Shown: positions 55,491 through 64,000 of the stretch, in pieces
How positions within the stretch are numbered: the first letter of the stretch is position 1
Layout of the letters: each line of letters opens with the position of its first letter
Assembly: GCF_019393635.1 (NCBI RefSeq)
Contig: NC_057863.1
Coordinates: 642,789,306 to 642,853,305, forward strand
Reading direction: 5' to 3'
Source of the DNA: Dromiciops gliroides
Taxonomy: Eukaryota; Chordata; Mammalia; Microbiotheria; Microbiotheriidae
DNA length: 64,000 nucleotides
Made by a program: the position numbers and the translations under genes
The notes under the pieces: model-generated
Told to the model about the DNA's origin: nothing
Database searches by the model: none
What the model saw: only the letters and a program-made list of their open reading frames with translations

Positions 55491-55612
55491 AGAGGTATGG
55501 GGCCTGAGCAACCCATAGCCCTCGTGGGTACGGAAAGAGGGAAGGGGGCTTCTCACTCGAGGGGCCAAAGGCTGGGAGTCGGTCAGTTCCTCCTGTCTAA
55601 CCCCGATCCACG

Positions 55613-55776
55613 ATGCAATCAGGACTGAGCTTCCTAGTTTTCTTCAGTCTGGTGCCCTCGGCACTCCTGGGCTCAGCGGACCCGGCGTCCCTCGCCCGAG
55701 ACGCTGCAGTCTCGGACATTATGTCTCGCTGGACCGCAAGGCACTGGTAGCTGTCAAAACATTCAGGGACTTATAC
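55613..55776 (+). CDS. IFNL4: IFNL4-like exon 1 (leader and helix A)
   Basis: ATG at 55613 opens a good signal peptide (hydrophobic LSFLVFFSLVPSALLG). The mature part RRCSLGHYVSLDRKALVAV, KTFRDLY is read from 55699 in a frame shifted by one missing base relative to the ATG; the ATG frame itself stops at TAG 55748. No other ATG is open to the mature frame upstream. Donor TAC/GTGAGT, phase 0. Confidence 0.8.
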
Positions 55777-57261
55777 GTGAGTCACGGAGCCAGGACTTCT
55801 GAAAGTCCAGTTCACCAGCCCTTCAACTCTTCCCAGATCAGGGGGTCTAGGCAGTCAGGATCCCAAGCCTTTGTCAGGGCAAAGTTCCGCAAAGTTCCTG
55901 AGGAGCTGGGGGGTCGGGAGCAGCGGGGGAAGTTAGTGACCGCTTAGTGGACAGAACGCTGGACCTGCAGTGAGCAATACCCGCATTCGAATCCTGCCCC
56001 AGACATTACTTTGCACGCACTTCTCCGGGTTGTTGTGAGGACCAAAGGAGAGAATATTCCTAAAAAGCTTTGCAATTGTTAAAGAGGGATGTATAGTTCT
56101 AGCCCGAGAGTTGGCCTTGAAGCAAGAAAGAGCTGAATTCAGGTGTCACCCGGAACGCGTCCTGGCTGTGTGACCCTAGAAAAGTCACCTCACCGATTGG
56201 TTCTGTAGGCAATTCATTAAATGTCAGAGGAGGTGGTGACCTGTACAGGGAGTTTCCTCCCTAAGGGGTTACTAGTGTTCTCTATTATTATGAGTATCTA
56301 GCTCCTGGCTCCCTTCGCCAAGACTCCGGAGTTCTCGGGACTCCTCACATTCCAGTCTCGTCCCCTTTCCGGCAGTCATCCTAGGAATCTGGTTGCCCAT
56401 TTTCCCTAAAGATGTCCTTCCTTCCTCCTCCTCCCCTAGGAGCAAGAGAAGCTGAGCTGGGAAAAGAGAACTTGCTCGTTCTCTCGGCGCAAAGAGTTCA
56501 GGAAAGTCTCGGTGAGGCCCTGGGACATAGGGGAGGGGGAGGGAACACTCAGAGAATGTTCCGAGGACCTTGTTGCTCCAAGTGCCGTCTCACCTCTAGC
56601 CCTGCACGCGTCTCTATCTGGTGGCTCTCGCCTTGCCGAACGTCGAGTCTGTCTTGCGGAATCTGAGTCGTCCTCATCTGGCTACCAGCGCCGGCCCAGT
56701 ACTGGAGTTGCTCTCGGCGGTGAGAAGGGATGTGGCCGCGGCTCCCTCCCTGAACCTTCCGCTAGTCCTGGCCCTCCAGGCTATGATCGTAGCAGACCCA
56801 GGGAAATGTCCCGCTCAGCGGAACTCCGGCGTTTGGAAGGTCACCCGACTCCACAGGCCTGGACACGCGGTCCAGAAAGAGGGGGTGCCGGGCAAGTGAA
56901 ATGGGCTCAACCCGTAGAGTTTGGCACTCCACTCTCCCCCATCCGCGGCAAGCCGGAGGGAATGGATCGGAGCTCCAAGAACAGGAGAAAGTACCTTCAA
57001 GGGAGGAGGCTGCACAAAGCGAAGAGATTGGTGAGAGCGCAATGTGGCTGGAAGGATGGTAGTCCTGAGCGGGGGAGTGAGAAGATTTGAGGGTGTTGGG
57101 GTTGGGGTGGGGAGAGGAAAAAAGGAGGAATCCCCAAGGGAAAAAAGTGCGTTCTCCTCCAGGAAAGTCCACAGTGTCGTGAAGCCGAGACCGTTCTCAG
57201 CATCCTACCACTGTTCACCTTGGACTTGAAGCTGGCAGCTCTCTCTGGGTCCTGTGCTTGA
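55613..57261 (+). CDS. IFNL4: Type III interferon, IFNL4-like, five exons, frame broken in exon 1 as written
   Basis: Secreted antiviral cytokine of the interferon-lambda family (signals through IFNLR1/IL10RB). Exons: 55613-55776, 56440-56511, 56600 to 56719 or 56839, 56953-57030, 57163-57261. Best matches are to remembered human IFNL4: RRCSLGHYVSLD (human RRCLLSHYRSLE), KLSWEKRTCSFSRR (ALSWGQRNCSFRPR), PVLELLSAVRRDVAA (PILELLAAAGRDVAA), and ESPQCREAETV ending LAALSGSCA (DSPRCRKASVV, LAAHSGPCL). Phase-0 introns, as in the IFNL family. Position next to LRFN1 is that of the human IFNL cluster. Oddities: the leader (MQSGLSFLVFFSLVPSALLG) and the mature start are in different frames, and the exon 3 donor is unclear. 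It could be a pseudogene, a polymorphic null or an assembly error; exons 2-5 have no internal stop. Confidence 0.85.
55938..56225 (+). repeat. Two MIR-type remnants in interferon intron 1
   Basis: 55938-56095 (CGCATTCGAATCCTGCCCC, GGTTGTTGTGAGGACC) and 56100-56225 (GCTGTGTGACCCTAGAAAAG). Confidence 0.5.
56440..56511 (+). CDS. IFNL4: IFNL4-like exon 2
   Basis: 72 nt, 24 codons, phase 0 at both ends: acceptor CTCCTCCCCTAG, donor TCG/GTGAGG. It encodes EQEKLSWEKRTCSFSRRKEF RKVS; same length as the human exon 2 part and with the same Cys. Confidence 0.85.
56600..56839 (+). CDS. IFNL4: IFNL4-like exon 3 (3' end uncertain)
   Basis: Acceptor CCGTCTCACCTCTAG. Open frame PCTRLYLVALALPNVESVLR then NLSRPHLATSAGPVLELLSA and VRRDVAAAPSL. 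Human similarity runs to about 56,752, where no GT is present. In-frame donors are GCG/GTGAGA after 56719 (strong, gives a 176-residue protein) and AAG/GTCACC after 56839 (weak, 216 residues). Confidence 0.75.
56953..57030 (+). CDS. IFNL4: IFNL4-like exon 4 (basic)
   Basis: Acceptor CCATCCGCGGCAAG (or six bases on), codons for SSKNRRKYLQGRRLHKAKRL, donor TTG/GTGAGA, phase 0. The strongly basic stretch corresponds to the human IFNL4 segment SSRKVPGAQKRRHKPRRA. Confidence 0.75.
57163..57261 (+). CDS. IFNL4: IFNL4-like exon 5 and stop
   Basis: Acceptor GCGTTCTCCTCCAG, 32 codons and TGA, exactly the human length for this exon. It encodes ESPQCREAETVLSILPLF then TLDLKLAALSGSCA: the last amphipathic helix with both conserved cysteines. 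Confidence 0.85.
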   Translation, partial: ESPQCREAETVLSILPLFTLDLKLAALSGSCA

Positions 57262-57501
57262 GCTACGGAGCTGGGGTCCAGGGAGGTCTTCCCACTGTCC
57301 GGTGCTGTGTTCCAACGCCATTTGTCGAGTGAGGCGGACAGACTCTCTGCCCGTGACTGGTTGGAATCCAAACTTCTCCAGTGTTCATTTCCAGAGAACA
57401 TCGTTAGACAGCAAGAGGACTGTGGTCGGCTCAGTGCCTGGAGCCTCGTGTTCAAAATGCGGAGGCTGGGGTGGGAGTGACGAAATTATCATCACTGCGG
57501 T

Positions 57502-57640
57502 AGGAGCAGCTAGGTGGCACGGGCCCTGGAGTCAGGAGGACCTGCGTTCAAATCCAGCCTCACATATTTTACTATCTGTGTGACCCAGGGCAAGTCACTT
57601 AACCCTGATTGCCTCCCCCCACAACACACAAAATTAATAA
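57502..57640 (+). repeat. Marsupial tRNA-SINE with internal deletion
   Basis: GGAGCAGCTAGGTGGCACGGG lacks the usual GTGGATAAAGCACC; target repeat ATCATCACTG both sides. About 240 bp after the interferon stop. Confidence 0.8.
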
Positions 57641-58038
57641 TAATCATCACTGACTGGTACCTTGGGCAATTCACCACACCTCTTTGAACCTCAGTATTCC
57701 CACAGTTGTAAAATGGAACAAAACCCAGCATAATGTGATGGAAATTTGAGCTGCCTCTGCAATTAGGAGACCTTGGTTCAAATCCTTCCTTTGCTATTCT
57801 CTATCAACTCCACCTTGGGCAAATCATGCGGTGATCAGTTTCCCCAATCTGGAAAATGGGGACAATACACCTACCCAACAGGCCGTTGTGGCATACCACC
57901 AAGTAAACTGTGGAATTCCACCGAAATCCTTTACCCAATCAGGTCTCGGTTTCCTCTGGTAAAATGAAGATTATATTGAAGTATCTAGCACACAAGATTG
58001 TTGTGAGAAATGTGTTTTGTCAATTAAATTGTTCTGCA

Positions 58039-58190
58039 GGGGGGCAGCTAGGTGGCCAGTGGATAAAGCACTGGCCCTGGATTCAGGAGTACCTGAGTTC
58101 AATACTGGCCTCAGACACTTGACACTTCCTAGCTGTGTGACCCTGGGCAAGTCACTTAACCCTTATTGCTCCAGAAAAAGTAAAACAAAA
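58039..58190 (+). repeat. Marsupial tRNA-SINE
   Basis: GGGGGCAGCTAGGTGGCCAG to A-rich tail; target repeat AATTGTTCTGCA both sides. Confidence 0.87.
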
Positions 58191-58308
58191 AAAATTGTTC
58201 TGCAATGTGAATGCCATTATCTTGCTCACATCACGAGGCTGTGCATTGGGAAAGGACTTTGACTTTTGCAGGATACTTCCTAAATATGGTGCTTTAAGAG
58301 TAGACTGC

Positions 58309-58466
58309 TGGGGGCAGCTAGATGGCACAGTGGTTAAAGCACCGGCCTTAGATTCAGGAGGACCTGAGTTCAAATCTGGCCTCAGACACTTGACACTTAC
58401 TAGCTGTGTGACCCTGGGCAAGTCACTTAACCCCAATTGCCTCACTAAAAAAAAAACAAAAACAAA
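58309..58466 (+). repeat. Marsupial tRNA-SINE
   Basis: GGGGGCAGCTAGATGGCACAG to A tail; target repeat AAGAGTAGACTGCTGG both sides. Confidence 0.88.
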
Positions 58467-59289
58467 AGAGTAGACTGCTGGACCTCTGTAAGGTATAATT
58501 CTGTTAATATGATACAGATACTATTTTTGTAATGGCTTTCCTGCCTGGTTTTCCCTCTGATAATTTTTTATAAAACTTATACGAATAATGGTGTCTTGGA
58601 ATTCACTCACCGTGTATCCACGCTGATCCTACAGAGCTCAAGGCCTCATCCCATATGTGGGGTCCCATACAAACAGTTCAGTACAATGTGTGTGGGGGGG
58701 TGGAGGCTGGGGAGGAGGGAGAGGACTAAGAGCTGGGAGGTCTGTTTCATTCTACAGTCAATTCCTGAATCACTGTGTGACCTTGCTTTCCCAATTCCTC
58801 TTTTTGGGGTTCTCCTACAAAATGGGTGTGTGTGAAGGGGGGAATCTCATAAGTCCTTCAAACCCTAACATTCTTTGGTTCCATGTAATGGACCAGAGAT
58901 ACAGGCATGGCGTTGGTGTCAGAGAACTTGGGTTCCTACCCTGGAGAGCTGCCAGTTGGGACAAATCTAACAAGTCAATCAATGTAGCTCAATGAAGGCA
59001 CCAATAAAGTAAGGGTTGGTGACTGCCTCATTGTATTGGAACCAATGGCATGGCAGTCATTCAGGACAAAGGCCCTCACTGAGAAGTTATGAATTGCACT
59101 GGGACCAGTCCAGGGAGGAAAGGAGTCATTAAGGAAGAATCCTCCCCTCCCTAGCTGCCTTCAGAGCTCAACTTAGGAGCCACCTCTTCCAACAGGCATT
59201 TCCTCTCTCTAGCCACTTCTACCTCCCCCCCCCAATAGATATTTTGTACTTACATGTGTATGCATGCTGAACTCTCCCTCCCCTTCCTC

Positions 59290-59610
59290 CAATAGATCAT
59301 GTTATAGAATTGCAGATTTTGAATTCAAAGGTACCTGACCCACCATCTAGTCCAACCCACACAAAAGCAGAAATCCCTATTATAATTTACCCAATGAGTG
59401 GAATTCTGGTCTCTGCCTAAAGACCTCTTCCTGAAGATCTCTAAAAAGGGGGAACACAGGACCTCCCAAGCCATCCTATTCCTCCTGGAGACAACTCCAA
59501 TTGTGAGGAAACTTTTCCTGATATGGAGCATAAATTGGTCCCTTCATGACTTCCACCCATTTCCCTTGGCTTAGCCATCTGGGGTCAAACAGAATGTGTC
59601 TAATTGGTCC
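59290..59610 (-). repeat. CR1/L3-like LINE remnant
   Basis: ACCATCTAGTCCAACCC, AAGACCTCTTCCTGAAGAT, AATTGTGAGGAAACTTTTCC and TTCCACCCATTTCCCTTGG follow the reverse CR1/L3 3' region. Confidence 0.55.
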
Positions 59611-59619
59611 TTGACTCCA

Positions 59620-60190
59620 ATCACTCAATAAAACATTTTTAAAGTGCCTGCTACATTGCTAAGCACTGAGATACAAAAAGAGATTAAAAAAAAAAAGATA
59701 GTCCATGCCCTCAGGGAGTTTATAATCCAATGGAGAAAGAAGACATGTAAAGAAATATATACAAAGCAAGCTCTATACAGGATAAATGATAAACAATTAA
59801 CAGAGGGAAGGCATTAGAAATAAGAGGAGTTAGGGAAGGGTTACAATAATGAGAGAGACAAAAAGAGACATGGAGAGAGACAGAGAGAGACAGAAAGAGA
59901 GAGACTGATTTCAGTTGGGAGTTAAAGGAAGCCAGGAAGATTAGTAGGTAGAGCAGAGGAAGAACATTCCAGGCATCATGGGGGACAGCTATCCAGAGAA
60001 AAAGTTCAGAGCCAAGAGATAGAGTGTCTTGTTCACAGAGCAGCCCGGAGATCAGGGTCACTGGATCAAAGAGTCCAGCATGATAGCCCATCAAATACTT
60101 AAAGATGGTTATTACACTTCCAGGCAAGATAGCTCTCTGAATGGAATTTTGTGTCCCAGTGCTTAGCACAATGCCTGGCATGTAGTAGAA
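59620..60190 (+). repeat. Old interspersed repeat (GGGGATACAAAG family), longest copy
   Basis: TAAGCACTGAGATACAAAAA, CCCTCAGGGAGTTTATAATC, GAACATTCCAGGCATCATGG and CAAAGAGTCCAGCATGAT; same order as at 48.4 kb. A GAGAGAC-rich expansion lies inside (59,850-59,905). Confidence 0.5.
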
Positions 60191-60444
60191 TACCTATCTT
60201 CCCAACACCTACTCTAGGAAAAATCTGGAATTCATACCAGGCTTGATAATCATCCAGAAATCCAAGGAGAAACTACAGGAAGTTACATGTTCCACAACAG
60301 AACTGCATAAAAAGCCAGCTAGCAGGTCGCAAGCAATAGGAAAGGGGGCAAACAAGCCTGGAATGTCCCAGCATGGGAGAGAAGGGCCAGAGATGATCAT
60401 AGCCTGTGGAGCTTTGTGTCTGGAAGCAGCAAGAGTAGAAGGCT

Positions 60445-60590
60445 GGGGGCAGCTAGATGGTGTAGTGGATAAAGCACCAACCCTGGATTCAGGAGGACCT
60501 GAATTCAAATCCAGCCTCAGACACTTGACACTTACTAGCTGTGTGACCCTGGGCAAGTCACTTAACCTTCATTGCCCTGCCAAAAAAAAG
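60445..60590 (+). repeat. Marsupial tRNA-SINE
   Basis: GGGGGCAGCTAGATGGTGTAG to A tail; target repeat AGAGTAGAAGGCT / AGAGTGGAAGGCT. Confidence 0.86.
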
Positions 60591-60889
60591 AGTGGAAGGC
60601 TACCCTGAGAAAATCCCAGGTAGAAGTTAACTTCCAAGAAAGTCTTTGAAAGTCCTTGAAAAGCAAAACTACCAGATGCAGTAGGGTAACAGCCAGCACA
60701 GACACAGCTGAGACCATACACCCACTGGGCTCCAAGGTTCCTGGTACTTTGTCCTGAGGCAAGAGAGGGCTCTGCAAATCCAATAATCTGAACTTCAAAG
60801 ATCCAGGGGGGCCTAACCTCAGGAGAAAGAGGTCAGCATAGAAACCCAGGGGACCTGGAGTGAGACCTAACAGAACTGATTACTCTACA

Positions 60890-61320
60890 CAAAAAAACAA
60901 CAGAAGGCAGAGCATGGCCCTGGTACAATTCAAGAACTAAAGCTGGAGAGATAAGTAGACCAAAGAAAATTCCACCCAGGATTAAAAATTATTCCAAATC
61001 TAGAGATTCCCTAAAGGAAGAAGAAAATAATTCCATAAGAACTACAAGCAGAGACTGGGGGGAGGGGGGGGGAGTTCCACAAATACTGCCTACAAGAAAT
61101 GAAGCAAGAGGTAAAAATTTAAAAGGAAAAAAAAGTTCTGGATGAAAGAATTGGAAGGAGAATAGCTAATTTGGAAGAGAAAGGGGGCAAGCCTTACCCA
61201 AGTAATGCACTGTTTGAAAACTAAAAGAGTCAAAACAAAAACCAATGACTCCATGAGACAGCAAAAAATAAAAATAAAAATAAAACACACACACACACAC
61301 ACATATATTAGAACAAACCC
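60890..61320 (+). repeat. L1 5'/ORF1-region remnant
   Basis: AGAATAGCTAATTTGGAAGA and AACCAATGACTCCATGAGAC are words of marsupial L1 ORF1. The fragment is broken and followed by a (CA)n tract at 61,287-61,306. Confidence 0.5.
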
Positions 61321-61471
61321 AAAAGAGGTTTTGGAGGTTGATTGGTTCTATTCTGAATATTTTAAGAGGGGGAGAAGAAAAGGAATATCTAGAAAGGAGC
61401 AAAGAGGGGGTGGAGCTTGCTATTTCTTATAATTGGGGTATGAGGACAGTTGTTATTGTATGTCCTTCCTT

Positions 61472-61627
61472 CTTTTTTTTTCTTTTTTTTTCCAGGCCAA
61501 TGAGGGTGAAGTGATTTGCCCAGGGTCACACAGCTAGTAAGTGTCAAGTGCCTGAGGCTGGATTTGAACTCAGGTCCTTCTGAATCCAGGGCCAATGCTT
61601 TATCCACTGAGCCATCTAGCTGCCCCC
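61472..61627 (-). repeat. Marsupial tRNA-SINE
   Basis: Reverse copy from poly(T) to GCCATCTAGCTGCCCCC; target repeat ATGTCCTTCCTTC both sides. Confidence 0.87.
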
Positions 61628-61782
61628 ATATGTCCTTCCTTCGTGAAGAGAACCAGGAGAGATGTTATGACTTGCAATGAATTGGATTTAAGTGAGGAAG
61701 GACTGTGCAAAATCACCAGTCTCACTCTTTCCTCCAAAGCCATCTGGGTCCAGTAACAAGATATACATCAGGATGACCAAAG

Positions 61783-61922
61783 ATATTTGAGGCAATAGTG
61801 GTCAAGTGACTTGGCCAGCATCACATTGCTAGGAAGTGTCGAGTGTCTGAGGCTAGATTTGAACTCACATCTTCCTGATTCCAGGGCCAGTGCTCTATCC
61901 ACTGTGTCCACCTAGCTGCCCC
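61783..61922 (-). repeat. Older marsupial tRNA-SINE
   Basis: Diverged reverse copy (CACATTGCTAGGAAGTGTCG, GTCCACCTAGCTGCCCC); no target repeat recognised. Confidence 0.75.
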
Positions 61923-62194
61923 AAGAGGAGACATGGAGGAAGGGGTGGGGCTTAGGTATCAAGTGAACCTCACTTTTATCTAATACAAGATGAGTTGGAT
62001 ACATAAGCAATTTACTGAAGAAAAACATCTTACTCAACAGGAAGATGAGCTGGGATGGGGCTAGAGGGGAAGATATGGTATTAAGAGAGAGGATAAAGTC
62101 AGTCAGGGAATAGTTCTAAGGAAAACAAATGTCCTCATCCCAAAGGGAGAAGTAAGTAAAAAGGCAGGGGGGGGGGAGGAGCAGAAAGAACAGG

Positions 62195-62485
62195 AACCTA
62201 AAGAAGTGTCTGTCAATTAAAAAATGGGTGAGAAAATTATGGTATGTGAATGTAGTGGAACATGATTGTGCTATAAGAAATCATGAAGGATAGTGTTGCA
62301 GAAAATCCTGGTCAGTGTGAATTGATGCAGGGTGAAGTGAGTGGAACCAGCAGTAAGATATTCACAAGGACAACATCATAAAGACAAACCACTTTGGAAG
62401 ACTGAAGAACTGTGATCAATGCAGTAACCAACCATGTCTCCAGAGCACCTCTGAGCAAGCATGCTACCCTTCTCCTGACTAAGTA
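62195..62485 (+). repeat. Old L1 3'-region remnant
   Basis: GAAAATTATGGTATGTGAAT, TGTGCTATAAGAAATCATGA and GAGTGGAACCAGCAGTAAG align by eye with the better-kept L1 at 11.35-11.5 kb. Confidence 0.6.
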
Positions 62486-62525
62486 GTGGTAGTCTCAAGG
62501 TAAAGAAAAAGGAATGCATTTTCAG

Positions 62526-62660
62526 ACATTCAAATTCAAAAAACATTAAGTACTTACTTACTATGTGCCTTGTACTGCATTAAGCCCTGGGGATACAAAG
62601 AAGAAAAAGAAAGACAGTCTCTGCTCTCAAGGAGCTTAGTCTAATAAGGGAAAGACAATT
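62526..62660 (+). repeat. Old interspersed repeat (GGGGATACAAAG family)
   Basis: ACTTACTATGTGCCTTGTAC, AGCCCTGGGGATACAAAGAA and TCAAGGAGCTTAGTCTAATA. Confidence 0.5.
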
Positions 62661-62721
62661 CCAAAGGACATGGATGATATGAATTTGTTTTCCTTAATTA
62701 TGCTTGTTGGTTATAGGTGTT

Positions 62722-62862
62722 TTTTGTTTTGTTTTGTGGGGCAATGGGGGTTAAGTGACTTGCCCAGGGTCACACACCTAGTAAGTGTCAAGTGTCTGAG
62801 GTCAGATTTGAACTCAGGTCTTCCTGAATCCAGGGCTGGTGCTTTACCACCTAGCTGCCCCC
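62722..62862 (-). repeat. Marsupial tRNA-SINE
   Basis: Reverse copy, missing a short piece near its head; target repeat AGTTACAGGTG / GGTTATAGGTG (two mismatches). Confidence 0.83.
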
Positions 62863-63174
62863 AGTTACAGGTGTTTTTTCTCTAATTGGGGAGTTGGTTA
62901 GAGCATCAGGGAGTGGAGTTAGGAATTCTTATCTCCCTTCCAAAAACAGGGCCATTAAAACTTTTTAAAAATACACAGAAGAAAATGGGAGGAAATTCAG
63001 AGAGCTCAGATAAACAGGACAATTTTCAAAGCATGATGTGGAATTTATTAGGTGGTATAAAAATAACAAGCATATAAAATATATAAAATTGAGACACACG
63101 ATTTCATGTGCTCTCCTTTTTGTTTTCTGTTGCATATAGAGCAGTAGTACTCTTTTTCCTTAGATGATTAAGGG

Positions 63175-63191
63175 GTGTGTGTGTGTGTGTG

Positions 63192-63231
<40 letters not shown>
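63175..63231 (+). repeat. (GT)n microsatellite
   Basis: About 28 TG units with one C interruption. Confidence 0.95.
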
Positions 63232-63232
<1 letters not shown>

Positions 63233-63380
63233 CAGCTCTCATATCCTACCTTAAATCTTCTTTCCTCCTGTACAAACATAGATACTTCAATAGATACTTA
63301 TCACTTCAACTCAAGGTCCTTCCCTACCCTGATCGATCTCCTGTGAACACTCCCCTGCTCATCAGTGTCCTTCTTCTTCT

Positions 63381-63533
63381 TTTTTTGGGGGGAGGGGTTT
63401 GAGGCAATTGGGGTTAAGTGACTTACCCAGGGTCACACAGCTAGTAAGTATCAAGTGTCTGAGGCTGGATTTGAACTCAGGTCCTCCTGAATCCAGGGCC
63501 AGTGCTTTATCCACTGCACCACCTAGCTGCCCC
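63381..63533 (-). repeat. Marsupial tRNA-SINE
   Basis: Reverse copy ending CACCACCTAGCTGCCCC; target repeat ATCAGTGTCCTTCTT / ATCAGTGTCTTTCTT. Confidence 0.86.
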
Positions 63534-63629
63534 TATCAGTGTCTTTCTTAAACTATGGTGCCCAGACCCAAACATGACATTCCACAGATGAGATCAGATG
63601 AGGGTAGGGTACAGAGGGACTATCGCTAT

Positions 63630-64000
63630 CTAAGAGTTAAAACAGGAATCAATGACTCCACAAGACAGCAAAAACTATTAGAACAAAATCAAAAGATTGA
63701 AAAATGGGGAAAAACATAAGATACCTGATATCCAAAAACAGCTTAAGAAAGCAGGTTAGGGAATTGTGAATGACTTAACTATATGATCCAAGACAATCCC
63801 AAAGGACTAACTATGAAGGGTCCTATCCACCTCCAAAGACAGAACTGATATTGATGGAACACAGGCTGAAGCAGGCGATTTTAACTTTCTTTCATTTGTT
63901 TCTTTCATTTGAGTTTTCTCACACAAAATGACTGATATGGTAATATTTTACATAATTACACATGTATAACCTATATCTGACTGCTTCCTGACTCGAGGAG
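63630..64000 (+). repeat. L1 remnant running off the window
   Basis: Starts with an ORF1-like word (AATCAATGACTCCACAAGAC), jumps to 3' UTR-like sequence (GGTAATATTTTACATAATTA, CACATGTATAACCTATATCT). Internally deleted or rearranged L1. Confidence 0.55.

Larger units (their letters stand above)
57262..64000. other. Gene-free repeat-rich flank
   Basis: Apart from the listed SINE, L1, L2-like and CR1/L3-like copies only ordinary unique DNA is seen. No second interferon copy was found in this part. Confidence 0.5.

Noticed and set aside
56512-57090. A 192-codon plus-strand frame across interferon exons 2-4
   Set aside because: It runs through introns in a frame different from the conserved exon frames.
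20010-63533. Many small frames sharing peptides such as [19 protein letters not shown] or [18 protein letters not shown]
   Set aside because: These are the two strands of the marsupial tRNA-SINE translated; not a protein family.

Overview
The window is nuclear DNA of a marsupial mammal. The evidence is vertebrate exon-intron genes plus dozens of copies of the marsupial tRNA-derived SINE (body beginning GGGGCAGCTAGGTGGC, A-rich tail; WSINE1/SINE1-like), together with marsupial-type L1 3' ends, an RTE-tailed SINE, CORE-SINEs (MIR/MAR1-like), L2 and CR1/L3 remnants and short hAT elements. The species cannot be fixed by eye; the SINE would fit an Australian marsupial.

Four protein-coding genes are recognised by exon-by-exon comparison with remembered human proteins. 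They occur in the order seen inverted in human 19q13.2. (1) SAMD4B (Smaug2, RNA-binding SAM-domain translational repressor), minus strand: 12 coding exons between 1,244 and 18,322, with an untranslated first exon in a CpG island at about 31.4-31.6 kb. (2) GMFG (glia maturation factor gamma, ADF-H actin-regulating protein), plus strand, 35.1-37.0 kb. (3) LRFN1 (SALM2, synaptic adhesion protein), plus strand: CpG-island first exon near 41.2 kb, coding exons at 44.9-46.3 and 49.1-50.0 kb, likely poly(A) signal at 51.15 kb. (4) A five-exon type III interferon, most like IFNL4, plus strand, 55.6-57.3 kb. It appears never to show as one open frame because its exons are short.

Two of the genes carry a one-base frame break as written: SAMD4B coding exon 2 (an extra base at about 9,150) and exon 1 of the interferon (leader and mature part in different frames). 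The interferon break is close to where the human IFNL4 TT/dG frameshift polymorphism lies. Both may be assembly errors, but the interferon one deserves checking as a real inactivation or polymorphism.

Layout: 0-18.5 kb SAMD4B coding exons with L1, MIR and SINE copies in the introns; 18.5-31.4 kb its long first intron, repeat-rich and ending in a roughly 62-bp minisatellite; 31.1-31.8 kb CpG-island promoter; 32-35 kb pyrimidine- and purine-rich low-complexity DNA; 35-37 kb GMFG; 37-40.7 kb spacer with RFX X-box motifs and possible conserved regulatory DNA; 40.8-51.2 kb LRFN1; 51.2-55.4 kb spacer with a small CpG-rich segment and a SINE cluster; 55.4-57.3 kb interferon; 57.3-64 kb gene-free, SINE- and L1-rich DNA.

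No RNA genes, CRISPR arrays, operons or retrovirus-like elements were recognised.
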